Both the position numbers and the translations under genes were made by a program. From contig JAZQNN010000019.1 of NCBI GenBank assembly GCA_045627365.1, positions 1 to 24,743 on the forward strand: a stretch of 24,743 nucleotides of DNA, in the 5' to 3' direction. Under the pieces are notes generated by a model that was not told where the DNA came from, ran no database searches, and worked only from the letters and a program-made list of their open reading frames with translations. Source of the DNA: RGIG5612 sp045627365 (GTDB lineage: Bacteria > Bacillota > Clostridia > Lachnospirales > Lachnospiraceae). Each line of letters starts with the position of its first letter. Position 1 is the first letter of the stretch. Shown one piece after another: positions 7,733-14,922 of this stretch.

Positions 7733-7758
7733 TAACCGAAGAGGGCAAAAAAGTCCTG

Positions 7759-8748
7759 CTATTTGTATAAATCCGCGAATTTTTGAGCCTTTTCGCGAAC
7801 TGCCTTAACAACATCTTCAGGGCCTGCTATGCGCACCTTTGGACCGAGTCCGAAGACCCATCCGATGAAGGCGTCTGACATTGCGACAGATACGGCGACT
7901 GAGGAATGCTCATCGTCTACCGGGATGAAGGTCACGTCTTTTCCGAAGCGGTCGATGATGACGCCGGCCATGGAGTTGTCGATCTCGAGGCGGACGTTGG
8001 TGGCTTCTCCCGAGAACATGCCGAAATTGCGTCGCGCGTACTCTGCCGGATCAAAATGCTCGAATTCCTTGCGGCCGTCGCGCGGCTCCTGTGTAACTGT
8101 TATCCTGCGCATCTTGTCAACGCGGAAGTGCTTGGTAAGGCCGGCCTCTGAGTCGTACCCGATCAGGTAATAATTCTCATCGTCCCACGCGAGCGCCCAC
8201 GGACTGATGTCGTAGAACGCGCCGTCGTGCCTTAATTCTTCTTCCTTCTTAACGTTCCAGTTGTAGTACTGGAACTTGATGCGGTGATTCTCCTGGATCG
8301 CCGTGTTGATCGAATCTACGTTGTAGTAGATGCTCTCGTTCATGGTCTTGATGCGGTTCTGCACGTAGACCTGTCGGCGGAGTTTGCCGGCTTCGTACTT
8401 GCTTGCAAAGCTTTCCAGCTTCTCGATCAGCTCGTTGGATTTTTTGGCCGTGATGAACTTGGATGACTGCACAGCGTCTACCAGGAGCTTGAGCTCCGGA
8501 AGTTCGAACCGGCGCGAACCGATATGGTAGAAATGTTCCTTGCCGATCTGCTCGTGAATTATCTCCATGCCTATTTCATCGAGATAATTCAGGTCGTCAT
8601 ATATGCTCTTGCGCTCGGCCGTGACCTCGCGCTTGGCCAGCTCCTCGATGATCTGCTGCATGGTCAGGGAATGTTCCTCGTCCGTCAGCTCGTTGAAAAT
8701 GCAGGCCAGATAGTAAAGTTTTAACTTTTGATTAGCTCCCTTTGGCAT
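7759..8748 (-). CDS. WYL-domain transcriptional regulator
   Basis: Transcription factor with an N-terminal winged helix-turn-helix (about residues 8-60, helices around LTMQQIIEELAKR and RKSIYDDLNYL), a central helical linker, and a WYL ligand-sensing domain (about 140-215) followed by the WCX extension. The WYL core reads DISPWALAWDDENYYLIGYD, so the name-giving Trp is Tyr here. The 329-residue length is typical. Start ATG at 8748 with GGAG 7 bases upstream, only 12 bases after the stop of the 641-residue membrane protein gene, so it is probably the last gene of that operon. It may respond to a nucleotide, nucleic acid or wall-derived ligand; its target is unknown. Confidence 0.9.
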   Translation of the reverse strand: MPKGANQKLKLYYLACIFNELTDEEHSLTMQQIIEELAKREVTAERKSIYDDLNYLDEIGMEIIHEQIGKEHFYHIGSRRFELPELKLLVDAVQSSKFITAKKSNELIEKLESFASKYEAGKLRRQVYVQNRIKTMNESIYYNVDSINTAIQENHRIKFQYYNWNVKKEEELRHDGAFYDISPWALAWDDENYYLIGYDSEAGLTKHFRVDKMRRITVTQEPRDGRKEFEHFDPAEYARRNFGMFSGEATNVRLEIDNSMAGVIIDRFGKDVTFIPVDDEHSSVAVSVAMSDAFIGWVFGLGPKVRIAGPEDVVKAVREKAQKFADLYK

Positions 8749-8760
8749 GGCTCTTCTCCG

Positions 8761-10686
8761 CTACTCGTCTATGTCCTCAAGCATCTCAGTCAGGTCGCCG
8801 ATGGCAAATCTCTCTTCGTCCTCTTCCGGGATAAATGGCTCAACCACGCGGTCCGGCTCCTCGTCTTCCTCGATTACGGCCGCTGCTTCGGTGGTTGTTG
8901 CTGCGGCTTCCTCTATGTCGTCCTCGCTGAAAATTCCCTCGAGCACTACTTCCTCGTCATCCCGGCCGGCTTCATCCATCATTGTCTCAATGAAAATAAG
9001 TCCCTCCAGAGCGTCTTCCTCGCTGAAATCGCTTGCTGCTTCCGCCCCTTCTATTACTGCAGCTTCCACTGCGAGATCGCCGAGTTCTTCGAGCTCCTCC
9101 GGGGTCGCCAGGGTCTTGGTTTCTTCGGATTCTTCGATTTCTATCGGCGCTGGCGCCTCTTCCGGTTCGGCTGGTTCTGCCGGGGTCTCTTCCGGTGTCG
9201 GCTCTTCCGGTGTTTCTTCTTTCTCAGGCTCCGGCGTTGGTTCCGGTGTCGGTGCCTCCGGTTCTTCGTCCTTCTTGCCCTTCTTGCACAGGAAAAGGAT
9301 AAAGAACAATATCGCAAGCGCGCCGAGTGCTGCGCTTAAGATCACCAGAAGCTTGTTTAGCCTGTTCATCTTATCGGCCAGGGCATGAGCTTTTGTAATG
9401 TCATCTACTGAGGCCGCAGTTGTTGTCTCTGGCGTTGTTTCTGTCGTCTCCGTGCTTTCGGTCGTTTCCTCGATCTCCGGCAGCCTGACGTCCATGAACA
9501 TCTGCATCGGCTGAAGGTTGCCGTACATCTCGTCATAAATGTAATACTGCCATCTGCCGTCCAGGAACAGCGGGATGAATACCACGCGATCAAGCATTTC
9601 CTCCTCGAGGAGTTCCACGTTCAGAAGGCCTGCGTCGGAATATGGAGGCGCCTGCGTTGTTTCCGTTGTTTCTGTTGTTTTCTTGGTGTCGCCTGCTTTC
9701 TTGGTTTCTTCTACCGCCTCTAAAAGGCCTGCCGCGCGAAGCGCCGGGATGTCGTATTTCAGGCCCTTGATGGTGCCGTTTGCAACGTTCACATCGGCCA
9801 GCGCATATCCGTTAGGCACCTTGAAATCCGCGCCAAGGTCCTTGACCAGCCAGATTGAATCGCCCATCCTGAGGTACATCTGCTTTTTAAAATCGCCGGT
9901 CGCCTCATCGTAGTTGTAATAATCCGCCTCGCCGGTATCCATGTCTTCCAGAACTACCAGGGTAAAGCTCTCCTCCGGGATGCCCTTCTTTCTCAAATTG
10001 GCCGGTTTGCTTTCTGCTGTAGTCTCGCCTTCCTCGGTCTCAGGTTCGTAAGGATAGTTCTCTTTATCGAAGAAAAATGCCGGGCAGTCCACGTCGTCGA
10101 TTGTGATCCATTTCTCCGAAAATGAATTCGGCTCCGGCCAGTCGCCAAGGTAATCGGCAACTCTGTATTCGTGACCGTCAAATGCCGCGTAAGCTCTCGG
10201 GGCTTCCGTGTAGGTCTCGGGGTCTGTCTCGTAATAATCGTCGCCGCCGGTGTAGGCCGTCTCATTTGGCGGCTGCGTAACCACAACGGTAACGGTCCTT
10301 CCGGACGCTGCTATCTCACCTGCGGTAAAATCGACCGCGTTATAGTCGGATGCCGAGCTGAGCTGAACATAGACATAGCCTGTTCCGACCTCGTCCGCGT
10401 GAACGTAGATCGACTGGCTTGAATTGTCCAGCCATCCGTCTCCTGACATATATCCGCTGACCGCGCCGCTGAAAGATGCGTAATACGCGCCTGCCGCGCC
10501 GTCCAGTCCGACATTGATCCATGCGCTTCCGCCGGGCGTAAGCTCGATATAGCTTGTCGAGATCCAGAATGAATATCCTGAGGCTCCGAATGAGACTGCA
10601 GGGATTGCAAGCGAAGCGATCAGTATCGCTGCCGCCGCGAATATAATTGCCAGTTTTTTTGATGTTTTCTTGAATGTCTTCAACAT
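8761..10686 (-). CDS. Single-pass membrane protein with Ig-like ectodomain and acidic cytoplasmic tail
   Basis: Not a family I can name. Order in the 641 residues: signal sequence (1-35), an Ig-like beta domain resembling Big_2 (about 37-137; ELTPGGSAWINVGL start, DEVGTGYVYV strand), an acidic linker, a second folded region (about 165-325), a Thr/Glu linker (327-347), a short region with DGRWQYYIYD (350-405), a second Thr-rich linker (406-425), one membrane helix (about 446-467) ending in CKKGKK, and a 170-residue cytoplasmic tail that is Pro/Glu-rich, then strongly acidic. The gene starts 6 bases after the dockerin hydrolase stop behind a weak ribosome site. Position suggests it docks or controls that hydrolase. 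I see no convincing cohesin signature. Confidence 0.85.
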   Translation of the reverse strand: MLKTFKKTSKKLAIIFAAAAILIASLAIPAVSFGASGYSFWISTSYIELTPGGSAWINVGLDGAAGAYYASFSGAVSGYMSGDGWLDNSSQSIYVHADEVGTGYVYVQLSSASDYNAVDFTAGEIAASGRTVTVVVTQPPNETAYTGGDDYYETDPETYTEAPRAYAAFDGHEYRVADYLGDWPEPNSFSEKWITIDDVDCPAFFFDKENYPYEPETEEGETTAESKPANLRKKGIPEESFTLVVLEDMDTGEADYYNYDEATGDFKKQMYLRMGDSIWLVKDLGADFKVPNGYALADVNVANGTIKGLKYDIPALRAAGLLEAVEETKKAGDTKKTTETTETTQAPPYSDAGLLNVELLEEEMLDRVVFIPLFLDGRWQYYIYDEMYGNLQPMQMFMDVRLPEIEETTESTETTETTPETTTAASVDDITKAHALADKMNRLNKLLVILSAALGALAILFFILFLCKKGKKDEEPEAPTPEPTPEPEKEETPEEPTPEETPAEPAEPEEAPAPIEIEESEETKTLATPEELEELGDLAVEAAVIEGAEAASDFSEEDALEGLIFIETMMDEAGRDDEEVVLEGIFSEDDIEEAAATTTEAAAVIEEDEEPDRVVEPFIPEEDEERFAIGDLTEMLEDIDE

Positions 10687-10692
10687 ATTTCT

Positions 10693-12360
10693 TTAATTCC
10701 CGTTAAGGATCATCAGTTTTATCGTGATGTAATCGGATGGGGTGATCTTGCCGTCGCCGTTGGCGTCAGCCGGTCCCATCATTTCCGCGCTTAATATCTT
10801 GGTTCCTAAGATGTGGAGCTTAACCGTTATGTAGTCGGAAGGCGTGATCTTGCCGTCACCGTTGGCGTCGCCCTTCTGATACGTAGGCACTACAGGTTCT
10901 TCCGGATCCTCATCGCCCTGCGGTTCATCAGGCGGCGTGATCTCTGCCTCCGTCCTCAGGCTCAGTTTGCACGCTTTTGACGCATTGACTGTGATGTTGT
11001 AAGTCCTGGTGTATCCGCTTTCAGAAAGCACCGTGATCCCCACGTAGTTGTTGCCCGCAGAAAGGTTGAAATCTCTGCCGCTTGTGAGAGCTGCACCGTC
11101 CGGGAGCTTGTATACAAGTGTCTGGTCTCCCGAAACGCTCAGCGAATAGTTGAACTTGTACATGTTGAACGACGGGCTGAGATTGCCTGACAGGCTGAGC
11201 AGGTAGTAATTTGCCCTGAGGTTGGCCCATGCAGGCGCTGATACGTTATCGGCCGGCATATTCCTGTAGACCGGGATCCTGAACTCGAGGGTAGCGCTTC
11301 TCAGGTTCTCGTCTTCGAAAAGTTCGCTGAAGATCTTGCCTGAATTGCTTGCGTCGAAAACGTTCGTCGCGTACTGATGCCAGTATGCGCTGAAACCGTT
11401 AAGGACGTTGAAATCCTTGTAATAATAGGTGTCCTGTCTGTTGCTCAAGTAGCCGCTGGCGTACCATGCCGCGCCGCCTACGATCGCGTTGTAGCGGCTG
11501 TTCCAGCCTGCCCTCTCGGCATACGCAAAGCCGTTGTTGATAACGTCCTGATGGGTATCGCCGGACGCTCCGATGTTATAGAAATTGTAGATGCCTTCGT
11601 GGCCTTTGGTTGTGCCTCTTACGAGCTCTGCGATCTTGTCCTCCGGAACTCCGCGGCCCTGCTCCTGCAAAATAGTCGCTGCCAGAACGTACGGACTGAC
11701 ATTTGCCTTGCTGCCCGCCTCCAGGATGACCTGCGCGAAATTGCCGCCGCATCTTACGTCATTTTCATCGTTCTCGTCCGGTTCATATGTATTGGCCAGG
11801 AATGTGCCTTCGATGATCGTATTGATGCCCGCCAGCACCTGATCGTCGCTTTGCCCGCTCGGATATGACTGTTTGGCAAACTGGAAAATATTATACTCAT
11901 CCAGGAAATTCCTCGGGTCCATGCAGTACGCCGTGATCTCGCGCGACGCGATGGTCCACGCGCCCTCGGTGATGATATACTGCCCTGTCTCCCAGTTGTA
12001 ATTGCGGCACTCCACCGTCGGATAATCCGGGCCGTACATGGCTTTGTATGAGTCAGCGTAATTGTAGCCGCCGAGCGGTGCATTATTGGCCGCCGGTACT
12101 TTCTTGAACGTCTCGTGATCGACTACATTGTCGTAATCCTCGTCAATGTAGTCCATGTAAAATACGAAGTTAGGATAAATCCTGTGAACGTAACGGAGGC
12201 CGCCTTTGTAGTCCTCCGGGAAGTCCGCGATCATGCTTTCAAAGTCGTCCTCCGCGGCCCAAACTGTGCCGAAATGCCCGCCGAAAGATACAAAAAGGAA
12301 CGCTAACATAATTAACGTTCCCATTATTCTTGTAAAGTTGCGGCTGAATCGTCTGTTCAT
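10693..12360 (-). CDS. Secreted N-acetylglucosaminidase with cadherin-like and dockerin domains
   Basis: Predicted peptidoglycan hydrolase acting outside the cell. Signal peptide 1-36 (cleavage near VWA-AED); LytD-like glucosaminidase domain about 130-345, with candidate catalytic Glu233 in ATILQEQGRG and the YNFYNIGA and GGAAWYASGY motifs; cadherin-like beta-sandwich (about 385-468); acidic linker with PPDEP; and a C-terminal type I dockerin made of two near-identical calcium loops (497-518 and 531-552), each containing DANGDGKITPSDYI. The open frame reaches a TTG at 12375, but the ATG at 12360 begins a proper signal peptide; AAGGAG is unusually close (3 bases). It starts 7 bases after the kinase-like gene. 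Domain calls are strong; the dockerin's partner is unknown. Confidence 0.9.
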   Translation of the reverse strand: MNRRFSRNFTRIMGTLIMLAFLFVSFGGHFGTVWAAEDDFESMIADFPEDYKGGLRYVHRIYPNFVFYMDYIDEDYDNVVDHETFKKVPAANNAPLGGYNYADSYKAMYGPDYPTVECRNYNWETGQYIITEGAWTIASREITAYCMDPRNFLDEYNIFQFAKQSYPSGQSDDQVLAGINTIIEGTFLANTYEPDENDENDVRCGGNFAQVILEAGSKANVSPYVLAATILQEQGRGVPEDKIAELVRGTTKGHEGIYNFYNIGASGDTHQDVINNGFAYAERAGWNSRYNAIVGGAAWYASGYLSNRQDTYYYKDFNVLNGFSAYWHQYATNVFDASNSGKIFSELFEDENLRSATLEFRIPVYRNMPADNVSAPAWANLRANYYLLSLSGNLSPSFNMYKFNYSLSVSGDQTLVYKLPDGAALTSGRDFNLSAGNNYVGITVLSESGYTRTYNITVNASKACKLSLRTEAEITPPDEPQGDEDPEEPVVPTYQKGDANGDGKITPSDYITVKLHILGTKILSAEMMGPADANGDGKITPSDYITIKLMILNGN

Positions 12361-12367
12361 AGGCTCC

Positions 12368-12979
12368 TTAGTCAAGTGTGAATATCTTGGCGAGATGCGG
12401 AACCATCTCAGCTATATCCATGTTGGATGTGTTGACGCAAATGTCGTAATTGCTCTTGTCGCCCCATTTCTGGAGTGTGTAATCTTCATAGTAGTGTGCG
12501 CGGCCTCTGTCGACTTTCTGGATCTGCCTGCGCATCTCCTTTTCGTTGAGGTCTTCATCTTCTGTCGCGCGCTCCATGCAGCGCTTGACGCGGCTGTCCA
12601 TGTCCGCATATACGAACAGTCTCCACAGCTTTACGTCAGCGTCTTTTAAAATATAATCCGCGCAGCGTCCTACGATCACGCAGTCGCCTTTTGCCGCCAT
12701 TTCCCTGATAACTTCTGTCTGTGCCCTGAAAACATCCTGGATCTGCTTGATCGTGAAATCAGTGCCTGTTCCGAATGTCTCGCTGGCTGGGGCAAATATG
12801 CGGTGGTTTTTGGTCTCAACGACTTCGTTGATGTAGTTCTCGGAAAATGATGTCTTCTCGACCATTCCCGTGAGGACCTCTTTGTCATAGTAGGCGATCC
12901 CGAGCGCCTCTGCGAGGCGTTTGCCCAGCTCTCTGCCGCCGCTGCCGAATTCTCTGCCGATTGTTATTACTCTGTTCAT
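12368..12979 (-). CDS. Cytidylate-kinase-like family protein
   Basis: P-loop protein of the cytidylate-kinase-like family, separate from Cmk itself. The N-terminus MNRVITIGREFGSGGRELG carries the modified Walker A, followed by the helix and AYYDKEVL strand; further on come CVIVGRCADYIL and the arginine-rich lid region (MDSRVKRCMERA...RRQIQKVDRGRAHYY). Length 203 residues. The ATG overlaps the upstream small membrane gene by 4 bases with AGGTG 5 bases before it. The substrate of this family is not established; a nucleotide or phosphate-transfer role is inferred. Being inside a cell-surface operon is curious. Confidence 0.9.
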   Translation of the reverse strand: MNRVITIGREFGSGGRELGKRLAEALGIAYYDKEVLTGMVEKTSFSENYINEVVETKNHRIFAPASETFGTGTDFTIKQIQDVFRAQTEVIREMAAKGDCVIVGRCADYILKDADVKLWRLFVYADMDSRVKRCMERATEDEDLNEKEMRRQIQKVDRGRAHYYEDYTLQKWGDKSNYDICVNTSNMDIAEMVPHLAKIFTLD

Positions 12980-13212
12980 GCTTTCACCTTCTCTAACTGT
13001 CTGTCTGCTGCTTCCTTAACGCGGTCGAAGAATGTCTTCTTCCGGCAGCACTCGTCTTCAAAATCCGAGTACTCCTCGTCAAAGTCGTCTTCCAAATCAT
13101 CTGCCTCAAGCTCATCGGTGTGTTTGATGAACTTGTTGTAGAACAGATATCCTGCATACAGAACCAGCGAAATAATTGATAACCACATAAGGAATTTAAG
13201 GAATTTCTTCAT
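12976..13212 (-). CDS. Small membrane protein with acidic tail
   Basis: Unrecognised 78-residue protein: a basic start (MKKFLKF), one membrane helix (about residues 7-26), a strongly acidic stretch (about 33-53: ELEADDLEDDFDEE), a CC pair and an amphipathic basic C-terminal helix. A perfect AAGGAG lies 6 bases before the ATG, and its stop overlaps the kinase-like gene start (ATGA), so it is translated. It begins 21 bases after the metallo-hydrolase stop. Confidence 0.75.
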   Translation of the reverse strand: MKKFLKFLMWLSIISLVLYAGYLFYNKFIKHTDELEADDLEDDFDEEYSDFEDECCRKKTFFDRVKEAADRQLEKVKA

Positions 13213-13233
13213 TGTCTGCTCCTTCTTTTGCGC

Positions 13234-14076
13234 TTAGCAATACTTGTATATTCCAAGTCCCAGCGGGCCAACGCAGCCCGGGAACTTCTCTCTTCTGCTT
13301 CCGTCGTGCGTCATGATGACCGGGTCAATGCGGCCCAGCGTCCACTTCATGATGCGCTCGTAATCGATGATCGTGTAATACGGTGCGCCGGCTCCGAACT
13401 TAACATTCGGGATGAAGAACGGAAATGCCTCGGTGCCTAAGAGGTTCTCCGGTCTGTTGGCAACATCACCAACGTGAATGAATAAGCCCTCGTCCGTCTC
13501 GATCAGTACCATCTGCATGCCAAAGGTGTGGCCGAATGCCGCAGCCTTAACGGAAATGCCCGGGAACAGCTCCGTAACATCGCCGTCAAGCAATGTCAAG
13601 CGACCTTCATTCTCAAGCTTTCTAAGGCGCTTCACATCCTCTTTATCCATGCTGAACATGCCGACTGCTGCGTGTGCGTCGTTGGTGACATATTCGCACC
13701 AACCTTCCATCTCACGTCTCTGAAGATAGAAATGGGATGTTGGGAAACAATCGATGCCTCCGGCGTGATCGAAATGCGCGTGGGTCAGAATGACCGCGTC
13801 AATATCCTCCGGTGTAAGTCCGACGGTCCCAAGGACCTCCCTCGGTGAATGCATGTGTCCGATGCCGCACATCTGGCAAACCGCTGCCTTGTCCGGATTG
13901 TCAATATCGATACCGCAGTCGATGAGGATGTTCCTCCCCTCGCCGCGTACGAGTGTCATTGAAAACGGGTGAACCGGGTATGTCGTCGTGCCATCAGAAA
14001 AATCTCCCAGATAAAACTCCTGCGGAACATTTTCGCCGTAGCCGACTTCGAGTACTGTAATGGAATATTTGCCCAT
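13234..14076 (-). CDS. Metallo-beta-lactamase-fold hydrolase (AHL-lactonase-like)
   Basis: Binuclear zinc hydrolase of the metallo-beta-lactamase superfamily, in the branch often annotated as N-acyl homoserine lactonase family. The zinc motif is intact: THAHFDHAGG (H99, H101, D103, H104), GHTFG (H183), HVGD (D204) and MTHDGS (H257). 280 residues, no signal peptide, so cytoplasmic. Start ATG at 14076 with AGGTGG upstream. True lactonase activity is not implied: Clostridia do not use AHL signals as a rule, and many relatives hydrolyse other esters or lactones. It is the first gene of the run down to the WYL regulator and may supply or remove that regulator's ligand, which is speculation. Confidence 0.88.
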   Translation of the reverse strand: MGKYSITVLEVGYGENVPQEFYLGDFSDGTTTYPVHPFSMTLVRGEGRNILIDCGIDIDNPDKAAVCQMCGIGHMHSPREVLGTVGLTPEDIDAVILTHAHFDHAGGIDCFPTSHFYLQRREMEGWCEYVTNDAHAAVGMFSMDKEDVKRLRKLENEGRLTLLDGDVTELFPGISVKAAAFGHTFGMQMVLIETDEGLFIHVGDVANRPENLLGTEAFPFFIPNVKFGAGAPYYTIIDYERIMKWTLGRIDPVIMTHDGSRREKFPGCVGPLGLGIYKYC

Positions 14077-14108
14077 AAAGACCCACCTTTCTACAATTAT
14101 TCAAGTGT

Positions 14109-14138
14109 ATTCTAACACATTAATATAAATATAAGCAA
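14109..14138 (-). promoter_or_regulatory. Promoter of the metallo-hydrolase/dockerin operon
   Basis: Minus-strand TAGAAT (14109-14114) preceded by TGT (extended -10), with a weak -35 TTGCTT (14133-14138) 18 bases upstream in an A/T-rich stretch. It predicts a leader of about 25-30 bases before the ATG at 14076. Confidence 0.6.
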
Positions 14139-14139
14139 G

Positions 14140-14600
14140 CTAAACTGTGTCATATATCGTACAAGACTGCTGAATTTTTTGTGAACTTAAGTTGGCCCGC
14201 TTGAGTGGCTTTTCGTGTTGTTTTTTCAGTTCAGAAAAATCGATCTCGCAAACGCACTATTTTGGTGAGATTTTTCTGTTTCCCGATTTTGGAGCTTTTC
14301 TCGCGAGGGAAATCAGGCTTTTTTGGCAAAAGAGAAAAATCCTACGAATTTAGTGGCTTTCCAGGGTTGCCATCTCTCCGATTTTTCGGCAGGTTCGTAG
14401 AAAGCGTAACGATCTTTAGAGATGGAATGACATTAATTTGTTAATGTAACAAAAGTCATCAGGGGACTCGTGACTTTTAGTCCTCTACTCAAAACCTGCC
14501 GAAAATCCGGAGAGACGGCAGGCTCGCAAACGCATTAAAATCGCGGGATTTTTCGCTTTAGCGATTTTGAGCCTTTTTTCGAAGCTAGGAAGCGCAAAAA
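14140..14600. repeat. Non-coding region with nested inverted and direct repeats
   Basis: No gene is visible on either strand in this gap between rpsU and the metallo-hydrolase. It holds a 25-base inverted repeat matching at 22 positions (14371-14395 against 14493-14517); a 12-bp direct repeat CTCGCAAACGCA at 14245-14256 and 14523-14534; an inverted pair AGAAAAATC/GATTTTTCT (14233-14277); an inverted pair AAAATCGC/GCGATTTT (14537-14568); the hairpin CCTGCCG...CGGCAGG (14495-14522); and small stems ACATTAA/TTAATGT and AAAAGTCA/TGACTTTT near 14430-14477. This could be a decayed miniature mobile repeat or a structured RNA; it matches no RNA family that I recognise. Confidence 0.6.
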
Positions 14601-14626
14601 ATAAGGACCGAGAAATCTCGGCCCTT
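14596..14626 (-). terminator. rpsU terminator
   Basis: Minus-strand hairpin AAGGGCCGAGA / TCTCGGTCCTT (14603-14626), fully paired if one G-U pair is counted, followed by ATTTTTT. It starts 15 bases after the rpsU stop codon. Confidence 0.9.
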
Positions 14627-14641
14627 AAGTTACTATGGATA

Positions 14642-14818
14642 TTAGTTATATTTGCGCTTCCTAGCTGCCTCAGACTTCTTCTTGCGTCTTACGCTTGGCT
14701 TCTCGTAGCACTCTCTCTTGCGAATCTCCTGCTGGATACCGGCCTTAGCGCAGTTTCTCTTGAAACGACGAAGAGCACTGTCGATGGACTCGCCTTCTTT
14801 AACTATTACGTTTGACAT
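14642..14818 (-). CDS. rpsU: 30S ribosomal protein S21
   Basis: 58-residue basic protein of the small ribosomal subunit. The translation begins MSNVIVKEGESIDSALRRFK and ends in the basic stretch RRKKKSEAARKRKYN, exactly the S21 pattern, with the usual FKRNCAKAGI and ECYEKPS segments. The ATG is at 14818 and the stop TAA at 14644-14642. The Shine-Dalgarno GGAGGGGAGG (14832-14841) is very strong but about 13 bases from the ATG. It has its own promoter and terminator, so it is monocistronic; the usual Firmicute neighbour yqeY is not here. Confidence 0.97.
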   Translation of the reverse strand: MSNVIVKEGESIDSALRRFKRNCAKAGIQQEIRKRECYEKPSVRRKKKSEAARKRKYN

Positions 14819-14848
14819 AAGCTGGAACTAACCTCCCCTCCATAGCTT
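14819..14848 (-). promoter_or_regulatory. Possible stem-loop holding the rpsU ribosome binding site
   Basis: AAGCT (14844-14848) and AGCTT (14819-14823) on the minus strand pair across the leader, with a further GGA/TCC after a 2-base bulge, leaving most of the purine-rich Shine-Dalgarno in the loop directly before the ATG. The pairing would shorten the effective distance from the ribosome site to the start. The stem is weak (8 bp with a bulge). Confidence 0.3.
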
Positions 14849-14879
14849 ATTTCATACATCTGATTTCACAGACTGGGTT

Positions 14880-14907
14880 ATTATAGCACATATTCTGCGC
14901 GCGTCAA
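14880..14907 (-). promoter_or_regulatory. rpsU promoter
   Basis: Minus-strand TTGACG (14902-14907), a 16-base spacer and a perfect TATAAT (14880-14885) with TGC before it (extended -10). It starts just after the molybdoenzyme stop codon and predicts a leader of about 55 bases. Confidence 0.85.
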
Positions 14908-14922
14908 CCACAGTTTTTCAAT

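Noticed and set aside
8728..9388. Plus-strand open frames rich in Ser, Leu or Arg opposite the acidic tail
   Set aside because: Low-complexity mirror of the Glu/Pro/Ala-rich codons of the 641-residue membrane protein; not independent genes.
8795..10686. Cohesin domain in the 641-residue membrane protein
   Set aside because: The N-terminal beta domain looks more like a Big_2-type Ig domain; no cohesin pattern could be recognised by eye, so only a possible partner role is proposed.
12361..12375. TTG start five codons upstream for the dockerin glucosaminidase
   Set aside because: The extra codons include the ribosome site itself and would put charged residues before a standard signal peptide that begins at the ATG at 12360.
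14205..14444. Plus-strand open frame of 79 codons in the rpsU/metallo-hydrolase gap
   Set aside because: No ribosome site, built from repeat and hairpin sequence, Phe/Arg-rich without a motif.
14567..14815. Plus-strand open frame of 82 codons over rpsU
   Set aside because: Opposite strand to a textbook S21 gene with promoter, ribosome site and terminator.
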